64,000 nt of DNA, taken from contig NZ_JH378830.1 of NCBI RefSeq assembly GCF_000235445.1, positions 218,967 to 282,966 of the forward strand, written 5' to 3'. The DNA is from Johnsonella ignava ATCC 51276. Its GTDB lineage: Bacteria; Bacillota; Clostridia; Lachnospirales; Lachnospiraceae. A program made the translations under genes and the position numbers. A model generated the notes under the pieces. That model was not told the DNA's origin and did no database searches. It worked only from the letters and a program-made list of their open reading frames with translations. Numbering within the stretch: position 1 is the stretch's first letter; each line of letters begins with the position of its first letter. This document shows positions 7,604 through 16,435 of this stretch, piece by piece.

Positions 7604-10255
7604 ATGGATACATTAAACATAGGTGTACTTGCACATGTGGATGCCGGTAAAACCAGTTTATGCGAAGCCCTTTTATTTGCCGGGAAAAGTATAAAAAGCC
7701 TTGGAAGAGTTGACCATAAAAATTCCCTGCTTGATATGTATGCTATGGAGAGGGAGAGAGGAATTACAATATTTTCTAAGCAGGCACGGATTATGCTTGA
7801 GAATCTTTGCATAAACCTTATTGACACTCCCGGTCATATGGATTTTTCAGCGGAAACTGAGAGGATACTTTCAGTTATTGATTATGCACTTATTGTAGTT
7901 AGTGCAAAGGAAGGGATACAAAGCCATACCAAAGTATTATGGGAGCTGCTTGGTCGCTATGATATTCCTACAATTGTTTTTGTTAATAAAATGGACTATA
8001 CCGGCATCGATAAGATGGCGGTATTAGGTTTTTTACAGGGAATTAATGATAATATAGTTGATTTTACACAGTATAATCTTGATAAAGGTAATATGTCTTT
8101 CTTTGATGAGCTTTCGTATTGTGATGAAAAACTTATGGAGGAATATATTGAAACAGGTGGGATAAGTCCGGGAAGCATTAAAGATGCAATCTCAAAAAGG
8201 CTTGTCTTTCCCTGTTTTTTTGGTTCTGCTCTAAAATTTGAAGGGATAAGGCAGCTTCTTGAATTTATGGAGGAATACTGTCTGATTAAAGTATATGGTG
8301 ATAAATTCGGACTTAAGGTGTATAAGATATCAAGAGACTCTGCAAATATAAAGCTGTGTCATGTCAAGGTAACAGGTGCAAGCCTAAGGGCAAAAATGCC
8401 TGTGGGTACTGAAAAGGTTAATGAAATCAGGCTTTACAGCGGCGATAAATATGAAACCGTAGCTGAAGTAAAGTCAGGCGGTATATGTGCCGTAACCGGT
8501 TTAAACAATTTGCAAACAGGTGATCTTGTGATAGCTGAAGACATTATAAAAAACAGATTATTTAGTAAACCGGTGCTTTCTTATGAAATGACATATCCGC
8601 AGGATATTGATAAAAACAGCTTTTTTAAATGGCTTAACGAACTGTCAGAGTCGGAACCGGAACTTGATATCAGAAAAGAATATTCTAACAATACTATAAG
8701 CCTCAAGCTTTTTGGAAATATACAGATGGAAATTTTAAAAAATAGAATCCGGGAACTGTTCGGAAGCAGGGTTTTATTTTCTGAAGGCAGGGTGGTTTAT
8801 AAAGAAACTCTGGAGAATACGGTTGAAGGAGTGGGACATTACGAACCTTTAAAGAATTATGTGGAGGTACATCTTCTTCTTGAGCCTATTGAGCCTGAAA
8901 CAGGGCTTGTATTTGATTCAAAGCTTTCTAAAGATATGATATCTGATAATGTTCAGAAGCATATTATATCGCATCTTTCACAGAACAAAGATATAAAAGG
9001 AGTTTTAACGGGTTCCGGACTTACAGGTATAAGAATAAGCCTGGTTGCGGTAAAATCAAATATGAAGCACCCGGAAATGGGATATTATTTACAGGCAGTA
9101 TACAGGGCACTTAGGCAGGGACTTATGCAGGCAAAATGTTTACTTCTTGAACCTTTTTATAATTTTACAATAGAGGCGCCGCAGGAAAGTCTGGGAAGAA
9201 TTTTATCAGACTTGCAGAACATGTATGCGGTTTTTAAATATGAATTTAAATCGGACATAGTGGAGATAAACGGCTATGCCCCAGTATCATGTATACAGAA
9301 TTATTCTGAAAAGCTTATTTCATTTACAAAGGGAAATGGAAAAATTTTTTTAAATCCCAGAGGATACGGTATATGCCATAATGAAGAGGAGGTGATTGAT
9401 ACATATGCATATGAGCCGGAACTTGATACGGACAATCCCTCAGGTTCAATATTTTGCGAAAATGGGGACAGCTATTATGTACCATGGGATGAGGTTTTTT
9501 CGCATATGTATATCCCGCTTTATCTGGATGAGTTATTAAAGGATTCTATTAAGGATAAAGAGAATGAAGAAATTAAGACGGTAAAAAGTACATATAATGA
9601 CATGGTTCTTGATGATGAGGAATTGACCGAGATATTTGAACGTACCTATGGCAGGATTAAAAGGCGTACTGCAGACAGGCAGCAAAAGAGAATTATATCT
9701 TCAAATAAAGAATATGTTTATAAAAAAATACCTGAGATCAAAGAATATATAATTATTGACGGTTATAATCTTATATTCGCCTCAAAGGAGCTTGGTGCAC
9801 TTGCCGACTATAATTTGGGAGCGGCAAGAGAAAAGCTTAAAGACATGCTTGTAAACTATCGGGGATATGTACGGGCGGATATAATACTTGTATTTGATGC
9901 ATATAAAGTAGAAGGGAATTATACACAAATAAATAATTACAGCAATATCTACGTTGTGTATACACAGGAAGCTGAAACTGCCGACCACTATATTGAGAGA
10001 ACCGTTCATGAGATGTCGGATAAATATAATGTCTGTGTTGTAACTTCTGATTATACGGAACAGATTATAATAAGGAGCAAGGGTTGCAGACTTATGTCAT
10101 CAAGAGAATTTATAGAAGATATGGAAAGGGTAAGCGTTGAGATAAGAAATGAGCTTCTGGCAGTCAGCCGGAGTAATAGAAAAAATTTTATATTTGATGC
10201 ATTGCCTAAAGACATAATGGAAAAGATAAATGAAATAAGGGATACAAAGAAATAG
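7604..10255 (+). CDS. Tet(M)-like translational GTPase fused to a NYN/YacP-type nuclease domain
   Basis: The 883-residue protein starts as an EF-G-like GTPase: P-loop AHVDAGKT (residues 10-17), RERGITI (50-56), DTPGH (74-78) and NKMD (128-131). It then follows the Tet(M)/Tet(O) layout, with a domain V/C-terminal block APVSCIQNYSEKLISFT that matches the IPARCIQEYRSDL region of Tet(M). About residues 714-860 form a second domain, YIIIDGYNLIFA, then LVFDAY, AETADHYIERT and VVTSDYTEQ, which is the YacP/NYN (PIN-like) ribonuclease pattern with its acidic residues present. This suggests ribosome binding coupled to RNA cleavage. It is chromosomal-looking, and resistance to tetracycline cannot be assumed. 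The ribosome site is AAAGGAGG. Confidence 0.88.
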   Translation: MDTLNIGVLAHVDAGKTSLCEALLFAGKSIKSLGRVDHKNSLLDMYAMERERGITIFSKQARIMLENLCINLIDTPGHMDFSAETERILSVIDYALIVVSAKEGIQSHTKVLWELLGRYDIPTIVFVNKMDYTGIDKMAVLGFLQGINDNIVDFTQYNLDKGNMSFFDELSYCDEKLMEEYIETGGISPGSIKDAISKRLVFPCFFGSALKFEGIRQLLEFMEEYCLIKVYGDKFGLKVYKISRDSANIKLCHVKVTGASLRAKMPVGTEKVNEIRLYSGDKYETVAEVKSGGICAVTGLNNLQTGDLVIAEDIIKNRLFSKPVLSYEMTYPQDIDKNSFFKWLNELSESEPELDIRKEYSNNTISLKLFGNIQMEILKNRIRELFGSRVLFSEGRVVYKETLENTVEGVGHYEPLKNYVEVHLLLEPIEPETGLVFDSKLSKDMISDNVQKHIISHLSQNKDIKGVLTGSGLTGIRISLVAVKSNMKHPEMGYYLQAVYRALRQGLMQAKCLLLEPFYNFTIEAPQESLGRILSDLQNMYAVFKYEFKSDIVEINGYAPVSCIQNYSEKLISFTKGNGKIFLNPRGYGICHNEEEVIDTYAYEPELDTDNPSGSIFCENGDSYYVPWDEVFSHMYIPLYLDELLKDSIKDKENEEIKTVKSTYNDMVLDDEELTEIFERTYGRIKRRTADRQQKRIISSNKEYVYKKIPEIKEYIIIDGYNLIFASKELGALADYNLGAAREKLKDMLVNYRGYVRADIILVFDAYKVEGNYTQINNYSNIYVVYTQEAETADHYIERTVHEMSDKYNVCVVTSDYTEQIIIRSKGCRLMSSREFIEDMERVSVEIRNELLAVSRSNRKNFIFDALPKDIMEKINEIRDTKK

Positions 10256-10324
10256 GCAGAAAATATACAAAAATTTATTTATAAATGGTATAATAGCCGG
10301 GTAAAAATAAGAAAGGAGTTAAAT

Positions 10325-10423
10325 ATACGGCTGTTAAATTTAGTCGTATATTATGGCAGTATATACTGCTTTATCTGTATGATATCAATAGTGCTGCCGT
10401 TTATCAGGTATTTTATTGGATGA
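10325..10423 (+). CDS. Possible hydrophobic mini-ORF with ATA start, coupled to yitT-like gene
   Basis: A strong AAAGGAG site (10312-10318) is not followed by an ATG. Six bases later an open frame begins at ATA (10325), and it continues for 32 codons of mostly hydrophobic residues (SIYCFICMISIVLPFIRYF). It ends in TGA overlapping the ATG of the next gene as ATGA (10420-10423). A TATAAT box lies just upstream (10289-10294). The frame, spacing and overlap look deliberate, but an ATA start is very rare. It may instead be a mutated start or a decayed leader. Confidence 0.3.
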   Translation: MRLLNLVVYYGSIYCFICMISIVLPFIRYFIG

Positions 10424-11328
10424 ATGAAAAATTTAATATAAAAAAAATATTGAATATGACAACAAAAGAGATTATATACTCAATAATTTTAATTACAATA
10501 GGATGCGTAATATACTCATGCGGAATAAATGGCTTTATAATACCGAATAAATTTGCAACCGGGGGAATAGCCGGTGTATCGATAGTTGTAAAATATATAA
10601 CACATATTCCTACCGGTAATACCAACTTTGTACTTAATACCGTGCTTTTAATAATAGGCTGGCATTTTCTTGAAAAACGTACACTTATATTTACAGGCTA
10701 TACCCTTGTAGTTATAAGTATATGTCTTAATGTTGTACATCCGACTCCATTTGTGTCAGACAATATACTTATACCTGCAGTTGCGGGAGGTATACTTACA
10801 GGAACTGGCATGGGCATGGTAATTATAGGTAATGGGACTACCGCCGGCTCCGATATTATAGCAATGATTATGAAAAAGTATCTCGGCATAGGATTTGCTG
10901 CCGGAGTTATGATATGTGATGTTCTGGTAATGTTCTTTTCATGTTTTGTTATAGGTGTTGAAAAGATGATAGTAACCACAATGCTCCTTTTTATAGCAAC
11001 ACAGGTAATGGCATTTCTAACTGAAGGACTTAACAGGAAAAAATCTATTATTATAATAACTGATAAACCTGATGAAGTTGCAGACATAATCCTTACCGAT
11101 ATAAATCGTGGGGTAACTGTGCTTAAAGGCTATGGCTATTATACAAAGGAAGAAAAAAAGGTACTTTATACGGTAGTAAACAGTTATCAGATTATGACTG
11201 TACAAAGGCAGATATTACATATAGATCCGAAAGCATTTATATCTATTATGGATACTTATCAGGTTATAGGGCAGGGATTTACCTTCTTTAATCCTGATAA
11301 TAAAAATAAGGATTTCTTTTTAAGATAG
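10420..11328 (+). CDS. YitT family membrane protein (DUF2179 C-terminus)
   Basis: The 302-residue protein has five or six N-terminal helices with family landmarks GFIIPNKFATGGIAGVS (about residues 32-48) and GNGTTAGSDIIAMIM (about 137-151), followed by a soluble DUF2179 domain from about residue 205 (IIIITDKPDEVADIIL and GVTVLKGYGYYT). YitT proteins are widespread in Firmicutes and their substrate is unknown. There is no good ribosome site directly before this ATG, so translation probably depends on coupling to the small frame that overlaps it. Confidence 0.88.
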   Translation: MNEKFNIKKILNMTTKEIIYSIILITIGCVIYSCGINGFIIPNKFATGGIAGVSIVVKYITHIPTGNTNFVLNTVLLIIGWHFLEKRTLIFTGYTLVVISICLNVVHPTPFVSDNILIPAVAGGILTGTGMGMVIIGNGTTAGSDIIAMIMKKYLGIGFAAGVMICDVLVMFFSCFVIGVEKMIVTTMLLFIATQVMAFLTEGLNRKKSIIIITDKPDEVADIILTDINRGVTVLKGYGYYTKEEKKVLYTVVNSYQIMTVQRQILHIDPKAFISIMDTYQVIGQGFTFFNPDNKNKDFFLR

Positions 11329-11391
11329 CAAACTGTATTATTTATGACATAAGAGGTTCAATACAGTATGTAAACCTTTGATTATATACCA

Positions 11392-11405
11392 TTACATGAA
11401 TGTAA
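11392..11405. promoter_or_regulatory. Possible operator upstream of deoB
   Basis: The sequence TTACAT-GA-ATGTAA is a perfect 6-base palindrome with a 2-base centre, 38 bases before the deoB start. It could bind the GntR-type regulator encoded at the end of this nucleoside cassette. I found no second copy before the transporter genes, so the link is weak. Confidence 0.22.
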
Positions 11406-11442
11406 CAATTAAAATAAATTTAAATCAATATGGAGAAATAAT

Positions 11443-12615
11443 ATGGCAGTTAAAAGAATATTTTTTATAGTTCTTGACAGTTTCGGAATAGGATATGCAC
11501 CTGATGCGGATAAATTTGGTGATTTTGGTTCAAATACATTAAAAAGTATAATGACTTCAAATGAATTTGAAACTCCAAATATGAAAAAAATAGGTTTTTT
11601 TAATATTGACGGTATTGATTTTGCGGAGGGGGTTTTAGAGCCCTCAGGAGCTTTCGGAAGGATGCAGGAGGCTTCAAATGGAAAGGATACTACAACAGGG
11701 CATTGGGAAATAGCGGGTATTGTATCACCTGAGCCTATGCCCACATATCCTGACGGATTTCCTGATGAAGTGATTGATGTTTTATGCAGACAGACCGGCA
11801 GGGGATATTTATGTAATAAACCGTATTCAGGTACGGAGGTTATAAATGATTATGGTCAGGAGCATATGGAAACCGGAAAACTTATAATTTATACTTCTGC
11901 TGATTCCGTGTTCCAGATTGCGGCACATGAGGATATAGTTCCTGTTGAAACGCTTTATAAATATTGTGAGATTGCAAGAGATATTTTAAAGGGCAGACAT
12001 GCGGTAGGCAGGGTTATTGCAAGACCGTTTACAGGCAGTGAAGGAAACTTTACCAGAACTGCAAACCGTCATGATTTTTCTCTGACTCCTCCAAAACCCA
12101 CTATGCTTGATGCACTTAGTGAAGCAGGTTTTGATACGCTTGGAGTAGGCAAGATTTATGATATATTTGCAGGCAAAGGGGTAAGTTACAGTGTAAGGAC
12201 AAAGGATAATGATGACGGCATGAAAAAGACGCTTGAGCTTGCCGGCAGGGATTTTAACGGAATATGTTTTGTTAATTTAGTTGACTGTGATATGATTTAC
12301 GGGCATAGGCGTGATATAGACGGATATGCACGCAGTATAAGTGCTTTTGACAGATGGCTTGGAGATTTTCTAAATATTATAAAAGAAGATGATATAGTTA
12401 TGATAAGTGCAGATCATGGCTGTGATCCGGGATTTAAAGGAACGGACCATACAAGGGAATATGTTTTATTCCTTGCCTGCGGAGGCATGGTAAAACCCGG
12501 AGTTAATCTCGGCACACATAAAACTTTTTCAGATATGGCAGCTACGGTTCTTGATATATTCGGTGTAAAAAATATAACTGACGGTACAAGCTTTAAAGAT
12601 TGTATTATAGGATAG
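11443..12615 (+). CDS. deoB: Phosphopentomutase
   Basis: The enzyme converts (deoxy)ribose 1-phosphate to the 5-phosphate, linking nucleoside phosphorolysis to pentose metabolism. The 390-residue protein has the alkaline-phosphatase-superfamily metal sites in order: FIVLDSFGIGYAPDA (residues 6-20), GKDTTTGHWEIAG (near 79-91) with the Thr that carries phosphate, then NLVDCDMIYGHRRD and ISADHGCDPGFKGTDHTRE. The length is normal. A GGAG ribosome site precedes the ATG. It starts the nucleoside cassette; pdp and deoC, which supply and use its substrates, follow the transporter genes. Confidence 0.95.
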   Translation: MAVKRIFFIVLDSFGIGYAPDADKFGDFGSNTLKSIMTSNEFETPNMKKIGFFNIDGIDFAEGVLEPSGAFGRMQEASNGKDTTTGHWEIAGIVSPEPMPTYPDGFPDEVIDVLCRQTGRGYLCNKPYSGTEVINDYGQEHMETGKLIIYTSADSVFQIAAHEDIVPVETLYKYCEIARDILKGRHAVGRVIARPFTGSEGNFTRTANRHDFSLTPPKPTMLDALSEAGFDTLGVGKIYDIFAGKGVSYSVRTKDNDDGMKKTLELAGRDFNGICFVNLVDCDMIYGHRRDIDGYARSISAFDRWLGDFLNIIKEDDIVMISADHGCDPGFKGTDHTREYVLFLACGGMVKPGVNLGTHKTFSDMAATVLDIFGVKNITDGTSFKDCIIG

Positions 12616-12651
12616 GCAGGTTTTAGGGCGATACTGTTATAATTCTCAGGA

Positions 12652-12670
12652 AAACACTGTATAAGTGTTT
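12652..12670 (+). terminator. Weak hairpin after deoB
   Basis: AAACACT (12652-12658) and AGTGTTT (12664-12670) form a 7-base stem with a 5-base loop, followed by a pyrimidine stretch CTCTTTCT rather than a clean T-run. It may be a weak terminator or attenuator between deoB and the transporter genes. A TATAAT box at 12749-12754 could restart transcription downstream. Confidence 0.35.
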
Positions 12671-12784
12671 CTCTTTCTAAAATCGTATTCTCTTTATGCA
12701 GTTTATATATGATTTTAGGAATATTCAATTACTTTAAAAACAGAGCTATATAATAAGTTTAAGTTAAGGTCAGGGGGAGATACC

Positions 12785-14329
12785 GTGGATTATATCATTG
12801 AAATGAATCATATAACTAAACAGTTCGGTGATTTTAAGGCAAATGATGACATAACACTTAAGGTAAAAAAAGGTGAGATACACGCACTTTTGGGTGAGAA
12901 CGGTGCAGGTAAATCAACACTTATGAGTGTACTTTTCGGGCTTTATCGTCCGGAGCAGGGTGAAATAAAAATCAATGGGAAAAAGGTTGATATAAATAAT
13001 CCAAATGATGCAAATAAGCTTGGAATAGGTATGGTACACCAGCATTTTAAGCTGGTGCATAATTTTACAGTGCTTGAGAGTATAATTTTAGGAAGAGAGG
13101 ATACCTCTTTATTTGGTATACTTAAAACCGACAAAGCCAGAAAGAAAATCCTTGATTTAAGTCAAAAGTATAATTTCAAAATAGATCTTGATGCATATAT
13201 ATCTGATATAACAGTAGGTATGCAGCAGAGGGTTGAGATACTTAAGATGCTTTACTGCGACAATGACATTTTAATCTTTGATGAGCCTACTGCTGTGCTT
13301 ACTCCGCAAGAGATAGAGCAGCTGATAAAGGTTATGAAGCAGCTTGCCGATGAAGGTAAATCAATTATATTTATAACCCATAAGCTTAATGAAATAAAGG
13401 CGGCTGCCGACAGGTGCAGCGTACTTAGAAAGGGAAAATATATAGGTACGATAGATGTAAAGACAACTACAAAGGAAGTCATGTCTGAGATGATGGTTGG
13501 AAGGAAAGTCAGCTTTACAGTAAAAAAGAAGGATATAAAGCCGGGAGCCTCAATACTTGAAGTAAAAAATCTTATATTAAAATCAAAACATTCAGGAAAA
13601 AATATACTAAATGATGTCTCATTTCAGGTTAGAGAAGGTGAGATAGTATGTATAGCGGGGATTGACGGCAACGGTCAGTCCGAGCTTATATACAGTATAA
13701 CAGGTCTCAGGCAGCCTGATAGCGGACAGGTGTTTTTAAACGGCAGGGATATAACTAAGGAAAGTATAAGAAAAAAATCTGACAGCGGTATGGCACATAT
13801 ACCTGAAGACAGACATAAGCACGGTCTTGTACTGGATTTTAATCTTCAGGAGAATCTTATACTTAAGACATATTATTCAAAAAGATTTCAAAAAAATGGA
13901 TTTTTAAAATTTGATGCTATTAATGAATATGCAGATGAGTTGATTAAAAATTTTGATATACGTTCAGGAAAAGGTGCATATAGTATAGTCAGGGGTATGT
14001 CGGGAGGAAATCAGCAGAAAGCCGTAATAGCAAGAGAACTTGACAGAAATCCGGAAGTTATAATAGCAGTGCAGCCGGTAAGAGGGCTTGACGTAGGTGC
14101 TGTTGAATATATTCATCATCGCCTTATAGAACAGCGTGATTCAGAAAAAGCCGTACTTTTGGTATCATTTGAACTTGATGAGGTAATGGATATAAGCGAC
14201 AGAATAATTGTTATGTATGAAGGAGAAATAGTTGGTAACTTCAAACCTGGCGATATTACCGTGGAAGAGTTGGGGCTTTATATGTCAGGTGCGAAAAGAA
14301 GCGGTGGAAACGGGGAAAATAAAGTATGA
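12785..14329 (+). CDS. nupO: Nucleoside ABC transporter, double ATP-binding subunit
   Basis: The 514-residue protein contains two ABC domains. The first has Walker A GENGAGKST (residues 37-45) and a VGMQQRVEILK signature with DEPTAVLT. The second has a degenerate P-loop region (GIDGNGQSELI), which is normal for this family, then RGMSGGNQQKAVIARE. This layout is that of the NupO/YufO/RnsB type that energises purine or general nucleoside uptake with a BMP lipoprotein. The GTG start is chosen because AGGGGGAG lies five bases before it. It overlaps the next gene by ATGA. Confidence 0.9.
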   Translation: MDYIIEMNHITKQFGDFKANDDITLKVKKGEIHALLGENGAGKSTLMSVLFGLYRPEQGEIKINGKKVDINNPNDANKLGIGMVHQHFKLVHNFTVLESIILGREDTSLFGILKTDKARKKILDLSQKYNFKIDLDAYISDITVGMQQRVEILKMLYCDNDILIFDEPTAVLTPQEIEQLIKVMKQLADEGKSIIFITHKLNEIKAAADRCSVLRKGKYIGTIDVKTTTKEVMSEMMVGRKVSFTVKKKDIKPGASILEVKNLILKSKHSGKNILNDVSFQVREGEIVCIAGIDGNGQSELIYSITGLRQPDSGQVFLNGRDITKESIRKKSDSGMAHIPEDRHKHGLVLDFNLQENLILKTYYSKRFQKNGFLKFDAINEYADELIKNFDIRSGKGAYSIVRGMSGGNQQKAVIARELDRNPEVIIAVQPVRGLDVGAVEYIHHRLIEQRDSEKAVLLVSFELDEVMDISDRIIVMYEGEIVGNFKPGDITVEELGLYMSGAKRSGGNGENKV

Positions 14330-15468
14330 AAAGGGCATTGAAAAATAAAGGAGCCAAAAAGAAGAGTATATTTGAAAATGAAAATACAGTTAATTTCATA
14401 TCATCTGTGATGGCTGTAATTTGTGGACTCTTATTTGGTTTCATAATACTTTTTATAAGCAGTCCGTCCCAGGCGTATGGCGGATTTTCAATGATAATAC
14501 AGGGGGGATTTGCAGACGGCATAAGCGGAATAGGAAGGATGCTTTATATAGCAGCACCTATAATAATGACAGGACTTTCAGTAGGATTTGCTTTTAAAAC
14601 AGGGCTTTTTAATATAGGTGCTTCAGGTCAGTTTACTGCCGGTGCATTTGCTGCTGTATTTGTAGGTGTAAAATGTAATTTTCTTCCGTCAGGTATGCAC
14701 TGTATTGCAGCACTTTTTGCCGCAATGGCTGCAGGAGCACTTTGGGGAAGTGTGCCGGGGCTTTTGAAGGCTTTTTTTAATGTAAATGAGGTTATTTCAT
14801 CAATTATGATGAACTACATAGGCATGTATGGTGTAAATATGCTTATTAGGAGATATGTTTACGATAGGATAAAAAATCAGAGTATGCCTGTGAAATCAGC
14901 TGCAAATTTAAGCAAGGCAGGGCTTGATAAAATATTTCCGGGTTCAAATATAAATGTCGGTATACTTATAGCGGCAGTTTCCGTTATAGCGGTACATATA
15001 ATACTGCATAAAACTGTATTTGGCTATGAATTAAAAGCCTGCGGAAAAAATAAAGATGCAAGCCGCTATGCCGGAATAAATGAAAAAAAGAATATAGTTC
15101 TTTCAATGGTGATAGCAGGCATGCTTTCAGGGCTTGGAGGTGCTCTCTTATATCTTTCGGACTCAGGCAAATATATGCAGGTACTTGATATTATAGCACC
15201 TGAAGGATTTCTGGGCATTTCAGTTGCGCTGCTTGGGCTTTCCGAACCTCTCGGTATATTTCTTTCAGGACTTTTTATAGGTCATATAACGGTCGGCGGA
15301 AGCAATATGCAGCTTTTTGATTTTGCACCTGAGGCGATAGATATGATAATTGCCGCCATAGTTTACTGCGGTGCTCTTTCACTTTTATTTAAAGAAATAA
15401 TCAATAGATTTTATAAAAGAAGTCTTAAAAAAACGAAAACAAAGCAGGAGGATAAAGAAAAACTATGA
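14326..15468 (+). CDS. nupP: Nucleoside ABC transporter permease 1
   Basis: The 380-residue permease has eight or more helices. Its LFNIGASGQFTAGAFAA segment (near residue 96) and NEVISSIMMNYIG segment (near 154) are typical of the BPD_transp_2 permeases of BMP-type nucleoside importers. It starts inside the stop of the ATPase gene (ATGA) and ends inside the start of the second permease (ATGA), so the three proteins should be made in fixed ratio. The tail is Lys-rich. Confidence 0.9.
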   Translation: MKRALKNKGAKKKSIFENENTVNFISSVMAVICGLLFGFIILFISSPSQAYGGFSMIIQGGFADGISGIGRMLYIAAPIIMTGLSVGFAFKTGLFNIGASGQFTAGAFAAVFVGVKCNFLPSGMHCIAALFAAMAAGALWGSVPGLLKAFFNVNEVISSIMMNYIGMYGVNMLIRRYVYDRIKNQSMPVKSAANLSKAGLDKIFPGSNINVGILIAAVSVIAVHIILHKTVFGYELKACGKNKDASRYAGINEKKNIVLSMVIAGMLSGLGGALLYLSDSGKYMQVLDIIAPEGFLGISVALLGLSEPLGIFLSGLFIGHITVGGSNMQLFDFAPEAIDMIIAAIVYCGALSLLFKEIINRFYKRSLKKTKTKQEDKEKL

Positions 15469-16430
15469 ATGTATTCTATTTTATTATACAACAGACTATG
15501 TACTTTGCTATTCCTCTGCTTATAGTTGCACTTGGCGGTATGTACAGTGAAAGAAGCGGTATTGTAAACATAGCACTTGAAGGAATTATGGTAATTGGTG
15601 CATTTGCAGGAATATTTTTTATAAATATGGCACAGGCAGGGCGTATAGCAAATTTACATGGAAATACACTGCTTTTGGCAGCGATTTTTGTAGCAGGTGT
15701 GGCAGGAGGTTTGTTCTCACTGCTTCATGCATTTGCAGCGGTAAATATGAAAGCTGATCAGACTATAAGCGGTACCGCCCTTAATATGTTTGCACCTGCT
15801 TTTGTAATTTTTTCAGCAAGGACTTTTCAGAGAGTGCAGCAGATACCTTTTAATGATGAGTTTCATATCAATAATGTGCCGGTGTTATCAAAAATACCTT
15901 GTTTAGGACATATGTTTTTTGAAAACTGTTATATAACAACCTATATAGGTATATTGATTTTTATATTTGCAGCCTTTATAATTCAATATACACGGTTTGG
16001 ATTAAGGCTGAGATCTTGTGGAGAACATCCCGGTGCTGCGGATTCGGTCGGAGTAAATATTTATATAATACGCTATCTGGGTGTTATAATTTCAGGAATA
16101 CTTGCAGGTATAGGAGGGCTTGTGTTTGTAGTGCCTACTTCAACAAACTTTAACGCAAGTGTTGCAGGATATGGATTTTTGGCACTGGCAGTTCTTATAT
16201 TCGGGCAATGGAGAAGCAGAAATATATTTTTTGCTGCATTTTTCTTCGGTATAATGAAAACTTTGGCAAGTGCATATTCAATAATTCCGGTAATAAAGAA
16301 TCTTTCTGTACCGAATGAAGTCTATAAGATGATTCCTTATATAGCGACGCTTATAGTGCTTGCATTTTCATCCGGAAATTCACAGGCACCTAAAGCTGAA
16401 GGCATACCATATGATCAGGGAGACAGGTAA
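15465..16430 (+). CDS. nupQ: Nucleoside ABC transporter permease 2
   Basis: The 321-residue membrane protein pairs with the preceding permease. YSERSGIVNIALEGIMVIGAFAG (about residues 28-50) is the usual signature of the second permease in NupQ/RnsD-type importers, and ADQTISGTALNMFAPAF follows near residue 100. It is ATGA-coupled to permease 1, and the gap to pdp is five bases, placing the import and breakdown steps in one operon. Confidence 0.9.
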   Translation: MNVFYFIIQQTMYFAIPLLIVALGGMYSERSGIVNIALEGIMVIGAFAGIFFINMAQAGRIANLHGNTLLLAAIFVAGVAGGLFSLLHAFAAVNMKADQTISGTALNMFAPAFVIFSARTFQRVQQIPFNDEFHINNVPVLSKIPCLGHMFFENCYITTYIGILIFIFAAFIIQYTRFGLRLRSCGEHPGAADSVGVNIYIIRYLGVIISGILAGIGGLVFVVPTSTNFNASVAGYGFLALAVLIFGQWRSRNIFFAAFFFGIMKTLASAYSIIPVIKNLSVPNEVYKMIPYIATLIVLAFSSGNSQAPKAEGIPYDQGDR

Positions 16431-16435
16431 TTAAA

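Noticed and set aside
7604..10255. Calling the Tet(M)-like gene an acquired tetracycline resistance gene
   Set aside because: It has an extra nuclease domain, fits the local base composition, and has no transposon or conjugative genes nearby.
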